From Lysobacteraceae bacterium (GTDB taxonomy: Bacteria > Pseudomonadota > Gammaproteobacteria > Xanthomonadales > Rhodanobacteraceae), in contig JAGWVM010000022.1 in the NCBI GenBank assembly GCA_018970895.1, positions 1 through 34,548 on the forward strand: a stretch of 34,548 nt of DNA. The letters are read 5' to 3'. Positions 15,638 to 24,149 of this stretch are shown in pieces. Each line of letters starts with the position of its first letter. The stretch's first letter is position 1. A program made the translations under genes and the position numbers. The notes beneath the pieces were generated by a model. The model was not told the DNA's origin. It made no database searches and saw nothing but the letters and a program-made list of their open reading frames with translations.

Positions 15638-16033
15638 TCACGCGCGCTGCGTCAGCAGCGTGCCCTGGTGGAACACCGCCTTCCAGCCATCGACCGTGCG
15701 ACGCCACAGCGTCGTGCGGCGACTGCCGCGATCCTCCTGCCACAGCACGTAGGTGAGCAGGTAGAGGCTGGGCGAGAGCGGGTGACACTCGAAGCCTTCG
15801 GTGCGCCACAGTTCCTTCATCGGGTGGTGGACCCGCCGGCTCAGCACGTCCAGCACCTCGGCCCGGTTGTAGCGCTGGCCTGAGGCGCCGATCTCCCAGA
15901 ACGTCTCCTCGGTGACGTGCTCGCCGTCGGCCGGTCCAGCACCCGACTCGGGGCGATGGAAGATCGGCTCGCGCTCGCGCAGCTCGGCCAGCACGTCCTC
16001 CAGCCGCGGCATGGTCTTCATCGTGTCGTTCAT
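15638..16033 (-). CDS. DUF4440/NTF2-like small protein
   Basis: This 131-residue protein has the pattern of the DUF4440 branch of NTF2-like folds: an N-terminal helix (LEDVLAELREREPIFHRPE), an ETFWEIGASGQRYNRAEVLDVL segment, and C-terminal strands (YLLTYVLWQ, TLWRRTVDGWKAVFHQGT). Such proteins are often small-ligand-binding or of unknown role. GAGG lies six bases before the ATG. The start comes three bases after the queG stop, so it should be co-translated with queG, but there is no evident functional link to tRNA modification. Confidence 0.8.
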   Translation of the reverse strand: MNDTMKTMPRLEDVLAELREREPIFHRPESGAGPADGEHVTEETFWEIGASGQRYNRAEVLDVLSRRVHHPMKELWRTEGFECHPLSPSLYLLTYVLWQEDRGSRRTTLWRRTVDGWKAVFHQGTLLTQRA

Positions 16034-16036
16034 CGG

Positions 16037-17110
16037 CTACCTCGTCTCGTTCTGCCGGGCCAGGGCCCAGGCCACGTGTTCACGCACCACTTCGGATGGG
16101 TCGTTTGCTCGCGTCCCCAGCGCGCGGCGCACGGCTTCGGAGCGGGGGGCGTTGCCCAAGGCTACCGCGATGTTGCGCAGCCAGCCCTCGTAGCCGGTGC
16201 GGCGGATCGCCATCCCCTCGGTGCGCTGCAGGAACTCCTCTTCGCTCCAGGCGAACAGCTCGACCAGCCGACTGCCGTCGAGCCGGTGGCGCGGCGCGAA
16301 ATCCGGTTCGGCGGTCGCCTGCGCGAACTTGTTCCAGGGGCACACCAACTGGCAATCGTCACAGCCGAAGATGCGGTTGCCGATCGGCGCCCGAAGGTCC
16401 TCGGGGATGCTGCCCTTCAGCTCGATGGTCAGGTAGGAAATGCAGCGTCGCGCGTCCAGCCGGTAGGGCGCCACGATCGCCTGCGTCGGGCAGATGTCCA
16501 GACAGCGCCGGCAACTGCCGCAGTGCTCGCTGGCCGGCGCGTCCACCGGCAGCGGCAGGTCGGTGTACAGCTCGCCGAGGAAGAAATAGGAGCCGGCGCG
16601 GCGGTGGATCAGCACCGTGTGCTTGCCGATCCAGCCCAGGCCCGCATTGCGCGCCAGCGCCTTTTCCAGCACCGGGGCGGAATCGACATAGGCGCGGTAG
16701 CCGAAGTTGCCGATCTCCGCGCGGATGCGCTCGGCGAGCTTCTGCAGCCGGTGGCGCAGCAGCTTGTGGTAGTCGCGTCCCAGGGCATAGCGCGAGACGT
16801 ACCCGAGTTCGCCATCCTCCAGCACCGACCAGGCGCGGTCGATATCCGGCGGCGCGTAGTCCATCCGCACCGAGATCACCCGCTGCGTGCCCGGTTCCAG
16901 CGCGTCCGGGCGGCTGCGCTTGACGCCGTGGCGGGCCATGTAGTCCATGGCGCCGTGATGGCCATCGGCCAGCCAGCGCGAAAGGTGTGCCTCGTCCTGC
17001 GCCAGGTCCACCCCGCTGATGCCGGCTTCGGCGAAGCCGAGATCGCGCGCCCACTGCTTGATCGAGCGGGCGAGCCGGGCATAGTCGGGGGCGGATTCGG
17101 GCTGGGGCAT
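16037..17110 (-). CDS. queG: Epoxyqueuosine reductase
   Basis: QueG reduces epoxyqueuosine to queuosine in the wobble position of tRNAs, using cobalamin and two 4Fe-4S clusters. The 357-residue protein has the catalytic aspartate D143 in YVDSAPVLEKALA. It has ferredoxin-like clusters CGSCRRCLDICP (C197, C200, C203, C207) and CDDCQLVCPWN (C250, C253, C257), with C223 also present, and a HEAT-like C-terminal domain (about 300-357). It is divergent from nnr, as in E. coli. The -10-like TAGACT lies at 17122-17117, six bases before the ATG, so the mRNA may start at the start codon. Confidence 0.96.
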   Translation of the reverse strand: MPQPESAPDYARLARSIKQWARDLGFAEAGISGVDLAQDEAHLSRWLADGHHGAMDYMARHGVKRSRPDALEPGTQRVISVRMDYAPPDIDRAWSVLEDGELGYVSRYALGRDYHKLLRHRLQKLAERIRAEIGNFGYRAYVDSAPVLEKALARNAGLGWIGKHTVLIHRRAGSYFFLGELYTDLPLPVDAPASEHCGSCRRCLDICPTQAIVAPYRLDARRCISYLTIELKGSIPEDLRAPIGNRIFGCDDCQLVCPWNKFAQATAEPDFAPRHRLDGSRLVELFAWSEEEFLQRTEGMAIRRTGYEGWLRNIAVALGNAPRSEAVRRALGTRANDPSEVVREHVAWALARQNETR

Positions 17111-17116
17111 CGGCGT

Positions 17117-17157
17117 AGTCTAAAGCGCTGCGGGGGCACGGCCGGCCTGCCTATAAT
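17117..17157. promoter_or_regulatory. Divergent queG/nnr promoter region with -10 hexamers 6 bases from each ATG
   Basis: Rightward, a perfect TATAAT sits at 17152-17157, six bases before the nnr ATG (17164). Leftward, TAGACT (17122-17117) is six bases before the queG ATG (17110). No -35 is recognisable for either, and neither gene has a ribosome site in the remaining bases. Normal start-site spacing would put transcription start on the A of each ATG. Confidence 0.6.
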
Positions 17158-17163
17158 CCGGCG

Positions 17164-18651
17164 ATGAACGCTCCGGACCCGCGCTACGCGCTGTACACCG
17201 TCGACCAGGTACGCGCCTTCGACCAACGCGCCATCGAGGCGCTCGGCATTCCCGGTTTCGAGCTGATGCGCCGGGCCGCGGCCGCGGCGCTGGCCTGCCT
17301 GCGCCGGCGATGGCCGCAGGCACGGCGGGTGGCGATCTGGTGCGGGCCGGGCAACAACGGTGGCGACGGCTACCTGGTCGGCGCGCTGGCGCGCGAGGCG
17401 GGCCTGCAGGTCGAGCTGGTCGCGGTGTCGGGGAAGGCCTCGGGCGATGCACTCAAGGCGCGTACCGCGTTCGAGTTTGCCGGCGGGCGGGTGCACCTGC
17501 TCGAGGATCTGGCCGGCTGGCCTGAAGCCGACGTGCACGTGGATGCCCTGTACGGCAGCGGCCTGAACCGGGCCCCGGAGGCGCCGGTGGCAGCGCTGAT
17601 CGGACGCATCAACGGCAGCGGCCGCCCTGTGCTGGCGCTGGACGTACCCTCCGGCCTCGACGCCGACCGGGGCGTCTGTCCCGGAGCCGCGGTGCGGGCG
17701 ACGGCGACGATCGCCTTCGTCGCGGGCAAGCGCGGCCTGCATACCGGGACCGGCCCCGACGTGGTCGGCCAGCTGGAGCTGGATACGCTGCAGTTGCCCC
17801 CGGCGTTGTGGGACGGTGCCTCGCCGGCCGCGACGTTGCTGCGTCCCGAGGCGCTGCCGCCACGCCCGCGTACCGCGCACAAGGGCGACAGTGGCCACCT
17901 GCTGGTGATCGGCGGGGAGCAGGGCATGGCCGGTGCCATCCGGCTCTGCGGCGAGGCGGCGCTGCGTGTCGGCGCCGGGCTGGTCAGCGTGGCCACCCAC
18001 CTCGGACACGTGCCCGCGCTCAATGCCGGACGCCCGGAACTGATGGCGCATGGCGTGAACGGTCCCCAGGCACTGGAGCCCCTGTTGCAGCGCGCTGACG
18101 TGCTGGCTGTCGGCCCGGGACTGGGGCGGGCCGCGTGGGGGCACGCCCTGTGGCTCACCGCGCTTGAGGCCGGCCTGCCGCTGGCGCTGGATGCCGACGG
18201 ACTCAACCTGCTCGCCCGCGAGCCCCGCCGCTTCGATCGCGCGGCCGTGCTGACCCCGCATCCGGGCGAAGCGGCGCGTCTGCTGGGCACGGATATCGCC
18301 ACCGTGCAGGCCGACCGCTACGTCGCCGCACGCGAACTCGCCGGCCGCTTCGGCGCGGTGGTGGTGCTCAAGGGCGCCGGCAGCCTCGTTGCACATCCGG
18401 ACGGACGCCTCGCGGTCTGCCCTTGGGGCAATCCCGGCATGGGAACCGGCGGCATGGGAGATGTGCTGACCGGCGTGATCGGCGCCCTGCTGGCGCAGGG
18501 TGCCACCGCCTGGGAGGCCGCCTGCCTCGGTACCGGCCTGCATGCCCGGGCGGGCGACGCGGCGGCGCGGGAGGGCGAGCGCGGGCTGGTCGCCAGCGAC
18601 CTGATGGCGCCGCTGCGACGCCTCTCCAACGGCCTGTCCGCGCATGCGTGA
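17164..18651 (+). CDS. nnr: Bifunctional NAD(P)HX epimerase / ADP-dependent NAD(P)HX dehydratase
   Basis: Nnr repairs hydrated NADH and NADPH. The 495-residue protein fuses a YjeF-N epimerase domain (1-215, with GPGNNGGDGY at 61-70 and LDVPSGLDADRG) to a ribokinase-like dehydratase domain (about 230-490). The latter has KGDSGHLLVIGG, LTPHPGEAARLL, VVLKGAGS and the catalytic GMGTGGMGDVLTG. It overlaps tsaE by eight bases. The nnr-tsaE-amiB-mutL order is the usual gammaproteobacterial one. A perfect TATAAT lies six bases before the ATG. Confidence 0.96.
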   Translation: MNAPDPRYALYTVDQVRAFDQRAIEALGIPGFELMRRAAAAALACLRRRWPQARRVAIWCGPGNNGGDGYLVGALAREAGLQVELVAVSGKASGDALKARTAFEFAGGRVHLLEDLAGWPEADVHVDALYGSGLNRAPEAPVAALIGRINGSGRPVLALDVPSGLDADRGVCPGAAVRATATIAFVAGKRGLHTGTGPDVVGQLELDTLQLPPALWDGASPAATLLRPEALPPRPRTAHKGDSGHLLVIGGEQGMAGAIRLCGEAALRVGAGLVSVATHLGHVPALNAGRPELMAHGVNGPQALEPLLQRADVLAVGPGLGRAAWGHALWLTALEAGLPLALDADGLNLLAREPRRFDRAAVLTPHPGEAARLLGTDIATVQADRYVAARELAGRFGAVVVLKGAGSLVAHPDGRLAVCPWGNPGMGTGGMGDVLTGVIGALLAQGATAWEAACLGTGLHARAGDAAAREGERGLVASDLMAPLRRLSNGLSAHA

Positions 18652-19141
18652 GTGGAGTGTCGACCTGCCCGACGAAGCGGCCACGCGCCGCCTCGCCGAG
18701 CGAGTGGCCGCTGCGATGGAGGGCGGTGCGGTGTTCCATCTCGACGGCGAACTGGGCGCGGGCAAGAGCAGCTTCGCCCGCGCCCTGCTGCAGGCGCTTG
18801 GCGTGACCGGCCGCATCAAGAGTCCGACCTACAGCCTGGTCGAGCACTATCCCCTGGCTCATGGTCAGGCCTGGCATCTGGATCTGTACCGCATCGCTGA
18901 TCCGGACGAGCTGGAGTGGCTCGGGCTGGACGCGCTGGGTGAGCCCGGCGCGGTCGTGCTGATCGAGTGGCCGCAGCGCGGCGCGGGCGCCATCCCCCCG
19001 GCCGATCTCACCCTCGCACTTGCCTATGCCGGAAGCGGTCGCGCGGCTCGCCTGACGCCGGGGACGCCTCGCGGGGAGCAGCTGCTTTTGCGGCTGGTCG
19101 CGAACCCGGACGCATCGGTTCAGCCGCGTACACGAGGCTAA
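18644..19141 (+). CDS. tsaE: tRNA threonylcarbamoyladenosine synthesis ATPase TsaE
   Basis: TsaE is the small ATPase of the TsaBDE complex that makes t6A in ANN-reading tRNAs. The 165-residue protein has Walker A GELGAGKSS (35-43), the switch KSPTYSLVEHYP, HLDLYRIADPDELEWLGLDA and VVLIEWPQRG. The start overlaps the last eight bases of nnr. It continues to 19141; the amiB start is 171 bases further on, so amiB may have its own promoter. Confidence 0.96.
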   Translation: MREWSVDLPDEAATRRLAERVAAAMEGGAVFHLDGELGAGKSSFARALLQALGVTGRIKSPTYSLVEHYPLAHGQAWHLDLYRIADPDELEWLGLDALGEPGAVVLIEWPQRGAGAIPPADLTLALAYAGSGRAARLTPGTPRGEQLLLRLVANPDASVQPRTRG

Positions 19142-19278
19142 GCACGTGTTTTTCCAAGCAATTCGTCGATGCCGGCGGATGGGGCTATCTGCCGATAAAT
19201 GCGTGGGTTGGAGCCGCCTTCTGGATGTCGTCTGACGAATACGCTGCAGGTCGCGGATATCCAAAGGAAAAATGCTTG

Positions 19279-19301
19279 CAATCGCGCGGCGGCTGCGATT
19301 G
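19279..19301. promoter_or_regulatory. Inverted repeat just upstream of amiB start
   Basis: CAATCGC (19279-19285) and GCGATTG (19295-19301) form a perfect 7-base inverted repeat with a 9-base centre, ending 11 bases before the amiB ATG. As RNA it would abut the GGAA ribosome-site region; as DNA it could be a binding site. It is not followed by a U-tract. Confidence 0.35.
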
Positions 19302-19312
19302 AATTCGGAACC

Positions 19313-20779
19313 ATGAGGGCATCCTTGTTCAGGTTCGGCTTGTGCGCGCTGGTAGCCACCGCTGCCGGCCTGGCCTCGCCCGTCCACGCCGCCGAGGTCC
19401 GCGGGGCGCGGGTCTGGGCCGGCCCTGCCTATACCCGGATCGTGTTCGATCTCAGCGGGCCGGTGTCCTACGACATCTCGCCGCGCGGCGACCAGGTCCG
19501 GGTGGACCTGGGCCGCGATCGCGTCGCTCCGGCTTTCGAGGCGCCGGCTGCCCAGGGCCTGCTCAAGGGAATCACCACCCATCGCCGCGGCGGCAAGCTC
19601 GAACTGCTGGCCAGCGTCGCCCCCGGTGCCAGGCCGAAAAGCTTCCTGCTCAAGCCCGGTGGCGGCTTCGGCTACCGGCTGGTGCTCGATCTGTACCCGC
19701 GGGACGGCGCAGGCGCGCCGGTTGCGAAAGCAGCCTCGCCGTCGAAGACGCCGGCGTTGGCCAAGGCCAGCGTTTCCCGGGCCGACCGCCACGACGTGCT
19801 GACCCTTCGCCAGGTCGCCGAACAGTTCGGCGGCGAGCGCAAGGTGATCGTGGCCGTCGATGCCGGCCACGGAGGCATCGATCCCGGCGCGCACGGACCG
19901 CACGGCACGCTGGAGAAGAACGTCACGCTTGCCGTCGCGCGCAAGCTCGCGGCGATCATCAACAAGCAGCCCGGCATGCAGGCGGTGCTGACCCGCAACG
20001 GCGATTACTTCATCCCGCTCAAGCGCCGCTACGAGATCGCCCGCGAGAAGAACGCGGACCTGTTCGTGTCGATCCACGCCGACGCGTTCAAGAACGGCGA
20101 CGCCCGGGGCTCGTCGGTGTGGGTACTGTCTCCGCGCGGCAAGACCAGCGAGGCCGCACGCTGGCTGGCCGACCGCGAAAACCGCGCCGACCTGATCGGT
20201 GGCGTGTCGCTGGATGACAAGGACGACAGCCTGGCCGCCGTGCTGCTGGACCTGCAGCAGGGTTACGCGATGCAGGCCAGCGAGTCGATCGCCAGCAACG
20301 TGCTGAAGGCGCTCGGCAAGCTCGGCCCGACCCACCGCGGCTACGTCGAGCGCGCGAATTTCGTGGTGCTGCGCTCGCCCGACGTCCCCTCGATCCTGGT
20401 CGAGACCGCGTTCATCAGCAATCCGTCGGAGGAGCGCAAGCTGCGCGATCCGGAGCACCAGACCGAGCTCGCCGAGGCGGTGATGGGCGGTGTACGCAAC
20501 TACTTCGAGACCACCCCGCCGCCGGGCACCTGGTTCGCGGCGCAGGCGGCGCGGCGCAACGGCACGCTGCTGGCCTCGACCAGGGCTTCCGGCGAGGCCG
20601 CGACCGGGCGCGCCGATGCGTCGGTGCAGGACCTGCACAAGGTCACCCGCGGCGAGAGCCTCGGCAGCATCGCCCGGCAGTACGGCGTCAGCGTCGGTGC
20701 GTTGAAAAGCGCCAACCGCATCAGCGGCAACGGCGACACGCTGCGCGCCGGCTCGGTACTGACCATCCCGGCCAGCTGA
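19313..20779 (+). CDS. amiB: N-acetylmuramoyl-L-alanine amidase with AMIN and LysM domains
   Basis: This periplasmic hydrolase cleaves septal peptidoglycan during daughter-cell separation. The ATG at 19313 starts a signal peptide (residues 1-26, ending VHA). It is followed by an AMIN domain (about 28-128), an amidase_3 domain (178-400) and a LysM domain (442-486). Zinc and catalytic residues are H186 (DAGHGG), E201, H255 (SIHAD) and E364 (LVETAFISN). The helix SLDDKDDSLAAVLLDLQQGY (299-318) matches the autoinhibitory helix that LytM factors (EnvC/NlpD) displace. The nearby Ala/Lys-rich 135-160 is a linker. The amiB name follows gene order and the C-terminal LysM; AmiC-like naming is also used. 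Confidence 0.94.
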   Translation: MRASLFRFGLCALVATAAGLASPVHAAEVRGARVWAGPAYTRIVFDLSGPVSYDISPRGDQVRVDLGRDRVAPAFEAPAAQGLLKGITTHRRGGKLELLASVAPGARPKSFLLKPGGGFGYRLVLDLYPRDGAGAPVAKAASPSKTPALAKASVSRADRHDVLTLRQVAEQFGGERKVIVAVDAGHGGIDPGAHGPHGTLEKNVTLAVARKLAAIINKQPGMQAVLTRNGDYFIPLKRRYEIAREKNADLFVSIHADAFKNGDARGSSVWVLSPRGKTSEAARWLADRENRADLIGGVSLDDKDDSLAAVLLDLQQGYAMQASESIASNVLKALGKLGPTHRGYVERANFVVLRSPDVPSILVETAFISNPSEERKLRDPEHQTELAEAVMGGVRNYFETTPPPGTWFAAQAARRNGTLLASTRASGEAATGRADASVQDLHKVTRGESLGSIARQYGVSVGALKSANRISGNGDTLRAGSVLTIPAS

Positions 20780-20825
20780 GCCGTCTCGCCTTCTCGCTGT
20801 CCGACCCCTCGCGTAAGCTAGGCGG

Positions 20826-22640
20826 ATGCCTGTCATCCGCGTGCTCTCTCCCGACCTCATCAACCAGATCGCTGCCGGCGAGGTCATCGAGCGGCCTTCG
20901 TCGGTCGTGAAGGAACTGGTCGAGAACAGCCTCGACGCCGGCGCCACCCGCGTCGAGGTGGACATCGAACAGGGCGGGGCGCGGCTGATCCGCGTGCGCG
21001 ACGACGGCGTGGGCATCGCGCCGGACGAGCTGCCACTCGCCGTGGCCTCGCATGCCACCAGCAAGATCGGCAGTTTCGACGACCTCGAGCACGTCGCCAG
21101 CATGGGTTTCCGCGGCGAGGCACTCGCCTCGGTGTCCTCGGTGGCGCGTTTCGCGCTGACCTCGCGTCCGCGCGAGGCCGATGCCGCGTTTCGCATCGAA
21201 GTGGACGGCGGCCGGCTGCAGGCAGCGCGTCCGGCGCAGCATCCGCCGGGCACCAGCGTGGAAGTGCGCGACCTGTTCTACAACGTGCCAGCGCGGCGGA
21301 AGTTCATGCGCGCCGAGCGCACCGAGTTCGCCCACATCGACGACCTGCTGAAGTCGCTGGCGCTGGCGCGAAGCGGCGTGGAATTCCGCCTCAGCCATAA
21401 CGGCAAGCCGGTGCGGGTGTGGAAGGCCGCGGGCGACGAACAGGCGATGTTGCAGCGGGTGGCCGACGTGCTCGGCGAGAACTTCCCCGCGCAGAGCCTG
21501 CACCTGGATCACGCGGCTGCCGGCATGCGCCTGTCCGGCTGGGTGGGCCTGCCGACCGCGTCGCGCGGGCAGGCCGATGCGCAGTTCTTCTACGTCAACG
21601 GGCGGCTGGTGCGCGACCGGGTGGTGGCGCATGCCGTGCGCCAGGCGTACGCCGACGTGCTGTTCCACGGCCGCCATCCGGCCTTCGTGCTCTACCTGGA
21701 GCTGGATCCGGCCGGGGTGGACGTGAACGTGCATCCGGCCAAGCACGAGGTGCGGTTCCGCGAACAGCGGCTGGTGCACGACTTCCTGTTCCGCAGCCTG
21801 CACGAGGCGCTGGCGCAGACACGCGCAGGGCAGGCGGCCGAGTGGGGCGAGGAACGGCCGGCACCGGCGCCGTACCGGTCCCCGGCGATGGCCGGCGGCT
21901 GGCCTGCCCCGGCTGCCCAGAGCCGGCTCAGCCTGGGCGTGCGCGAGGAACCGCTGGCCGGCTATGCCGCGCTGGTCGGCGGGATCAGCCCGGCGGCGTC
22001 GGGCGGTGCGGAATCGGTCCCGGGGGTGACGATGGCCGAGCCCGACCCGGAGCGCGCGCCGCCGCTGGGTTATGCGCTGGCGCAGTTGAAGGGTATCTAC
22101 GTGCTGGCCGAGAACGAGCACGGCCTGGTGCTGGTGGACATGCATGCCGCGCACGAACGGATCACCTACGAAAAGCTCAAGGCCGCGCGCGAGGGCAACC
22201 ATCTGCGCTCGCAGGTCATGCTGGTGCCGCTCAACCTGTCGGTGAGCGCAAAAGAGGCCGCCGCTGCCGAAGAGCACGCCGAGGCGCTGGCCGCCTGGGG
22301 ACTGGAGCTGTCGCGCAGCGGTCCGTCCACGGTGGTGGTGCGGCGCATCCCGGCCCTGCTGGAGGGAGCGGACGTGGAGCAGCTGACCCGCGACGTGCTG
22401 GCGGAACTTGCCATGCACGGCAGCTCGCGCCGGCTGCAGGAGCTGGAGAACGAACTGCTCTCCACCATGGCCTGCCACGGCTCGGTCCGTGCGGGCCGTC
22501 GCCTGACGATTCCCGAGATGAATGCCCTGCTGCGCGAGATGGAAGCCACCGAGCGCTCAGGTCAGTGCAACCACGGTCGCCCGACCTGGACCCAGCTCGG
22601 ATTGGGTGAGCTGGACAGGCTGTTCCTGCGCGGTCGTTGA
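20826..22640 (+). CDS. mutL: DNA mismatch repair protein MutL, endonuclease-type C-terminus
   Basis: MutL links MutS mismatch recognition to strand removal. The 604-residue protein has a GHKL ATPase domain (1-330) with [11 protein letters not shown] (E30, N34), DDGVG (59-63), ATSKI and GFRGEAL. In the C-terminal domain residues 438-449 read [12 protein letters not shown], which is the DQHA(X)2E(X)4E endonuclease motif with Met for Gln, as in Pseudomonas aeruginosa. ACHGSVRAG and CNHGRP complete the metal site. MutL is thus expected to nick DNA itself, as in organisms lacking mutH. The linker (about 335-415) is Ala/Pro/Gly-rich. TAAGCT lies six bases before the ATG. Confidence 0.97.
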   Translation: MPVIRVLSPDLINQIAAGEVIERPSSVVKELVENSLDAGATRVEVDIEQGGARLIRVRDDGVGIAPDELPLAVASHATSKIGSFDDLEHVASMGFRGEALASVSSVARFALTSRPREADAAFRIEVDGGRLQAARPAQHPPGTSVEVRDLFYNVPARRKFMRAERTEFAHIDDLLKSLALARSGVEFRLSHNGKPVRVWKAAGDEQAMLQRVADVLGENFPAQSLHLDHAAAGMRLSGWVGLPTASRGQADAQFFYVNGRLVRDRVVAHAVRQAYADVLFHGRHPAFVLYLELDPAGVDVNVHPAKHEVRFREQRLVHDFLFRSLHEALAQTRAGQAAEWGEERPAPAPYRSPAMAGGWPAPAAQSRLSLGVREEPLAGYAALVGGISPAASGGAESVPGVTMAEPDPERAPPLGYALAQLKGIYVLAENEHGLVLVDMHAAHERITYEKLKAAREGNHLRSQVMLVPLNLSVSAKEAAAAEEHAEALAAWGLELSRSGPSTVVVRRIPALLEGADVEQLTRDVLAELAMHGSSRRLQELENELLSTMACHGSVRAGRRLTIPEMNALLREMEATERSGQCNHGRPTWTQLGLGELDRLFLRGR

Positions 22641-22708
22641 GCGCCGATTGCCGGCGGCCTCGCCGTCTGCCCATACTCGGGATTCCTCCCGCGCTGGTCG
22701 ACCGCCCG

Positions 22709-23650
22709 ATGATGCGACGTCTTCCGTTTGTGTTTGCCCTTGTTCTCGGAGTACCCGCCGTGCACGCCACCGATGCCGCCACCACTGCCCAGCCTTCCGC
22801 GACCGAGGTGATCCGGCAGGTCGAGCAGTGGCGCGCCGAGCGGATCAAGCGACTGACTGCGCCGGACGGCTGGTTGAGCCTGGTCGGACTGGAGTGGCTG
22901 CACGCGGGCGCCAATACCGTGGGGGCTGCAGCGGGCAACGACATCGTGCTCAGGGTCGGTCCACCGCATCTGGGCACCGTCACCCTGGCCGCCGACGGTC
23001 GCCTGCATTTCATGGCGGCGCCGGACAGTGGCGCGACCATCGATGGCAAGCCGGCGACCGACGCCGTGCTGGTCGATGACATGCATGCGGGCGATGCCGG
23101 TCCCACTACGGTGCATTTCGGCAGCGCCAGTTTCCTCGCGATCGACCGTGACGGCCGCAAGGGCCTGCGCGTGAAGGATCCGCAGGCCGCTACCCGCACG
23201 CATTTCCTCGGCATCGACTACTTCCCGATCGATCCGTCGTGGCGCATCGTCGCCGACTGGGTGCCGTTCCACCCGGCGCACACGCTGGAGATCGGCACCG
23301 CGATCGGCACCATCGACAAGGTCGAGGTGCCGGGCAAGGCGGTGTTCCATCGCGGCGGCCATACCTTCGAGCTGCTGCCCTACCAGGAGGAGCCGGGCGG
23401 CGAGCTGTTCTTCGTGATCGCCGACCGCACCTCCGGCAAGGAAACCTACGGCGCGGCGCGCTTCCTGTATGCCGCGCTGCCGGCGGGCGGCCTGGACAAG
23501 CCGGGCGCGGTGGTGCTGGATTTCAACCGCGCCTACAACCCGCCGTGCGCGTTCACGCCGTTCGCCACCTGCCCGCTGGCACCGCCGGAAAACCGGCTGG
23601 ACATCGCGGTGACCGCCGGCGAGAAGAAGTACGCCGGCGGCCACCACTGA
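22709..23650 (+). CDS. DUF1684 family secreted protein
   Basis: This protein of 313 residues has a signal peptide (MMRRLPFVFALVLGVPAVHA). Its body has the DUF1684 pattern: an N-terminal RAERIKRLTAPDGWLSLVGLEWLHAG, a central YFPIDPSWRIVADW, and a C-terminal FNRAYNPPCAFTPFATCPLAPPENRL with two cysteines. Family function is unknown. The start is ATG 22709 or 22712 and neither has a good ribosome site. It lies just after mutL, where enterobacteria and pseudomonads carry miaA-hfq, so it replaces those genes here. It ends seven bases from the convergent VOC gene. Confidence 0.85.
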   Translation: MMRRLPFVFALVLGVPAVHATDAATTAQPSATEVIRQVEQWRAERIKRLTAPDGWLSLVGLEWLHAGANTVGAAAGNDIVLRVGPPHLGTVTLAADGRLHFMAAPDSGATIDGKPATDAVLVDDMHAGDAGPTTVHFGSASFLAIDRDGRKGLRVKDPQAATRTHFLGIDYFPIDPSWRIVADWVPFHPAHTLEIGTAIGTIDKVEVPGKAVFHRGGHTFELLPYQEEPGGELFFVIADRTSGKETYGAARFLYAALPAGGLDKPGAVVLDFNRAYNPPCAFTPFATCPLAPPENRLDIAVTAGEKKYAGGHH

Positions 23651-23657
23651 GCGTCTG

Positions 23658-24041
23658 CTAGAGCGGTTGACCCACGTCGATCCGGTTGCCGTCCGGGTCG
23701 GCGAACACGAAGCAGCGCAGGCCGAAGTCGGCATCGCGCAGCGCCTTGATGATGCGCACGCCGTGGGTCACGAGATGCGCATGCAGTGCGGACGCATCGG
23801 CCACCATCAGGTGGGCGAGATTGCGCACGCTGGCCTTGTGGGCCCGATCCAGGGTCAGGTGAAGCTCGGCGTCGTCCTTCTTGAGGATGACGAAGCCGAC
23901 CGGCGTGCCGTTTTCGAACACTTTCCGGAATCCGAGCACGTCGGCGTAGAAGGCGACGGCCCTCGCCACGTCAGTCACGGGAAGGGTGGGTGCAAGTCGG
24001 CCAAAAGCGATGGCGTGGGCGGTGGCATGGGGTGCGGACAT
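23658..24041 (-). CDS. VOC/glyoxalase-fold protein (bleomycin-resistance-like)
   Basis: This 127-residue protein of the vicinal-oxygen-chelate fold has the N-terminal APTLPVTDVARAVAFYADVLGF repeat unit, a central AELHLTLDRA, and the C-terminal CFVFADPDGNRIDVGQ. The fold fits single-domain glyoxalase/bleomycin-resistance-like proteins; substrate or metal cannot be told. The ATG at 24041 has AAGGAG six bases upstream; a further ATG at 24059 does not. It is 108 bases downstream of the enoyl-CoA hydratase gene. Confidence 0.85.
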   Translation of the reverse strand: MSAPHATAHAIAFGRLAPTLPVTDVARAVAFYADVLGFRKVFENGTPVGFVILKKDDAELHLTLDRAHKASVRNLAHLMVADASALHAHLVTHGVRIIKALRDADFGLRCFVFADPDGNRIDVGQPL

Positions 24042-24149
24042 GGGATGCTCCTTGGGCATGGCCGGCTCAAGGCCGGAGCGGGGCGGTGCCCGCGCCGGCG
24101 CCGGCGTGCGGAAGCGGAGCGGTGTCCGCGGATGTGCCCGGGGAGCCGC

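Noticed and set aside
18368..21253. Very long open frame on the reverse strand across nnr, tsaE, amiB and the start of mutL
   Set aside because: It is antisense to well-recognised genes, has Ser/Arg/Ala-rich low-complexity sequence and no family motifs; GC-rich DNA commonly leaves such open antisense frames.
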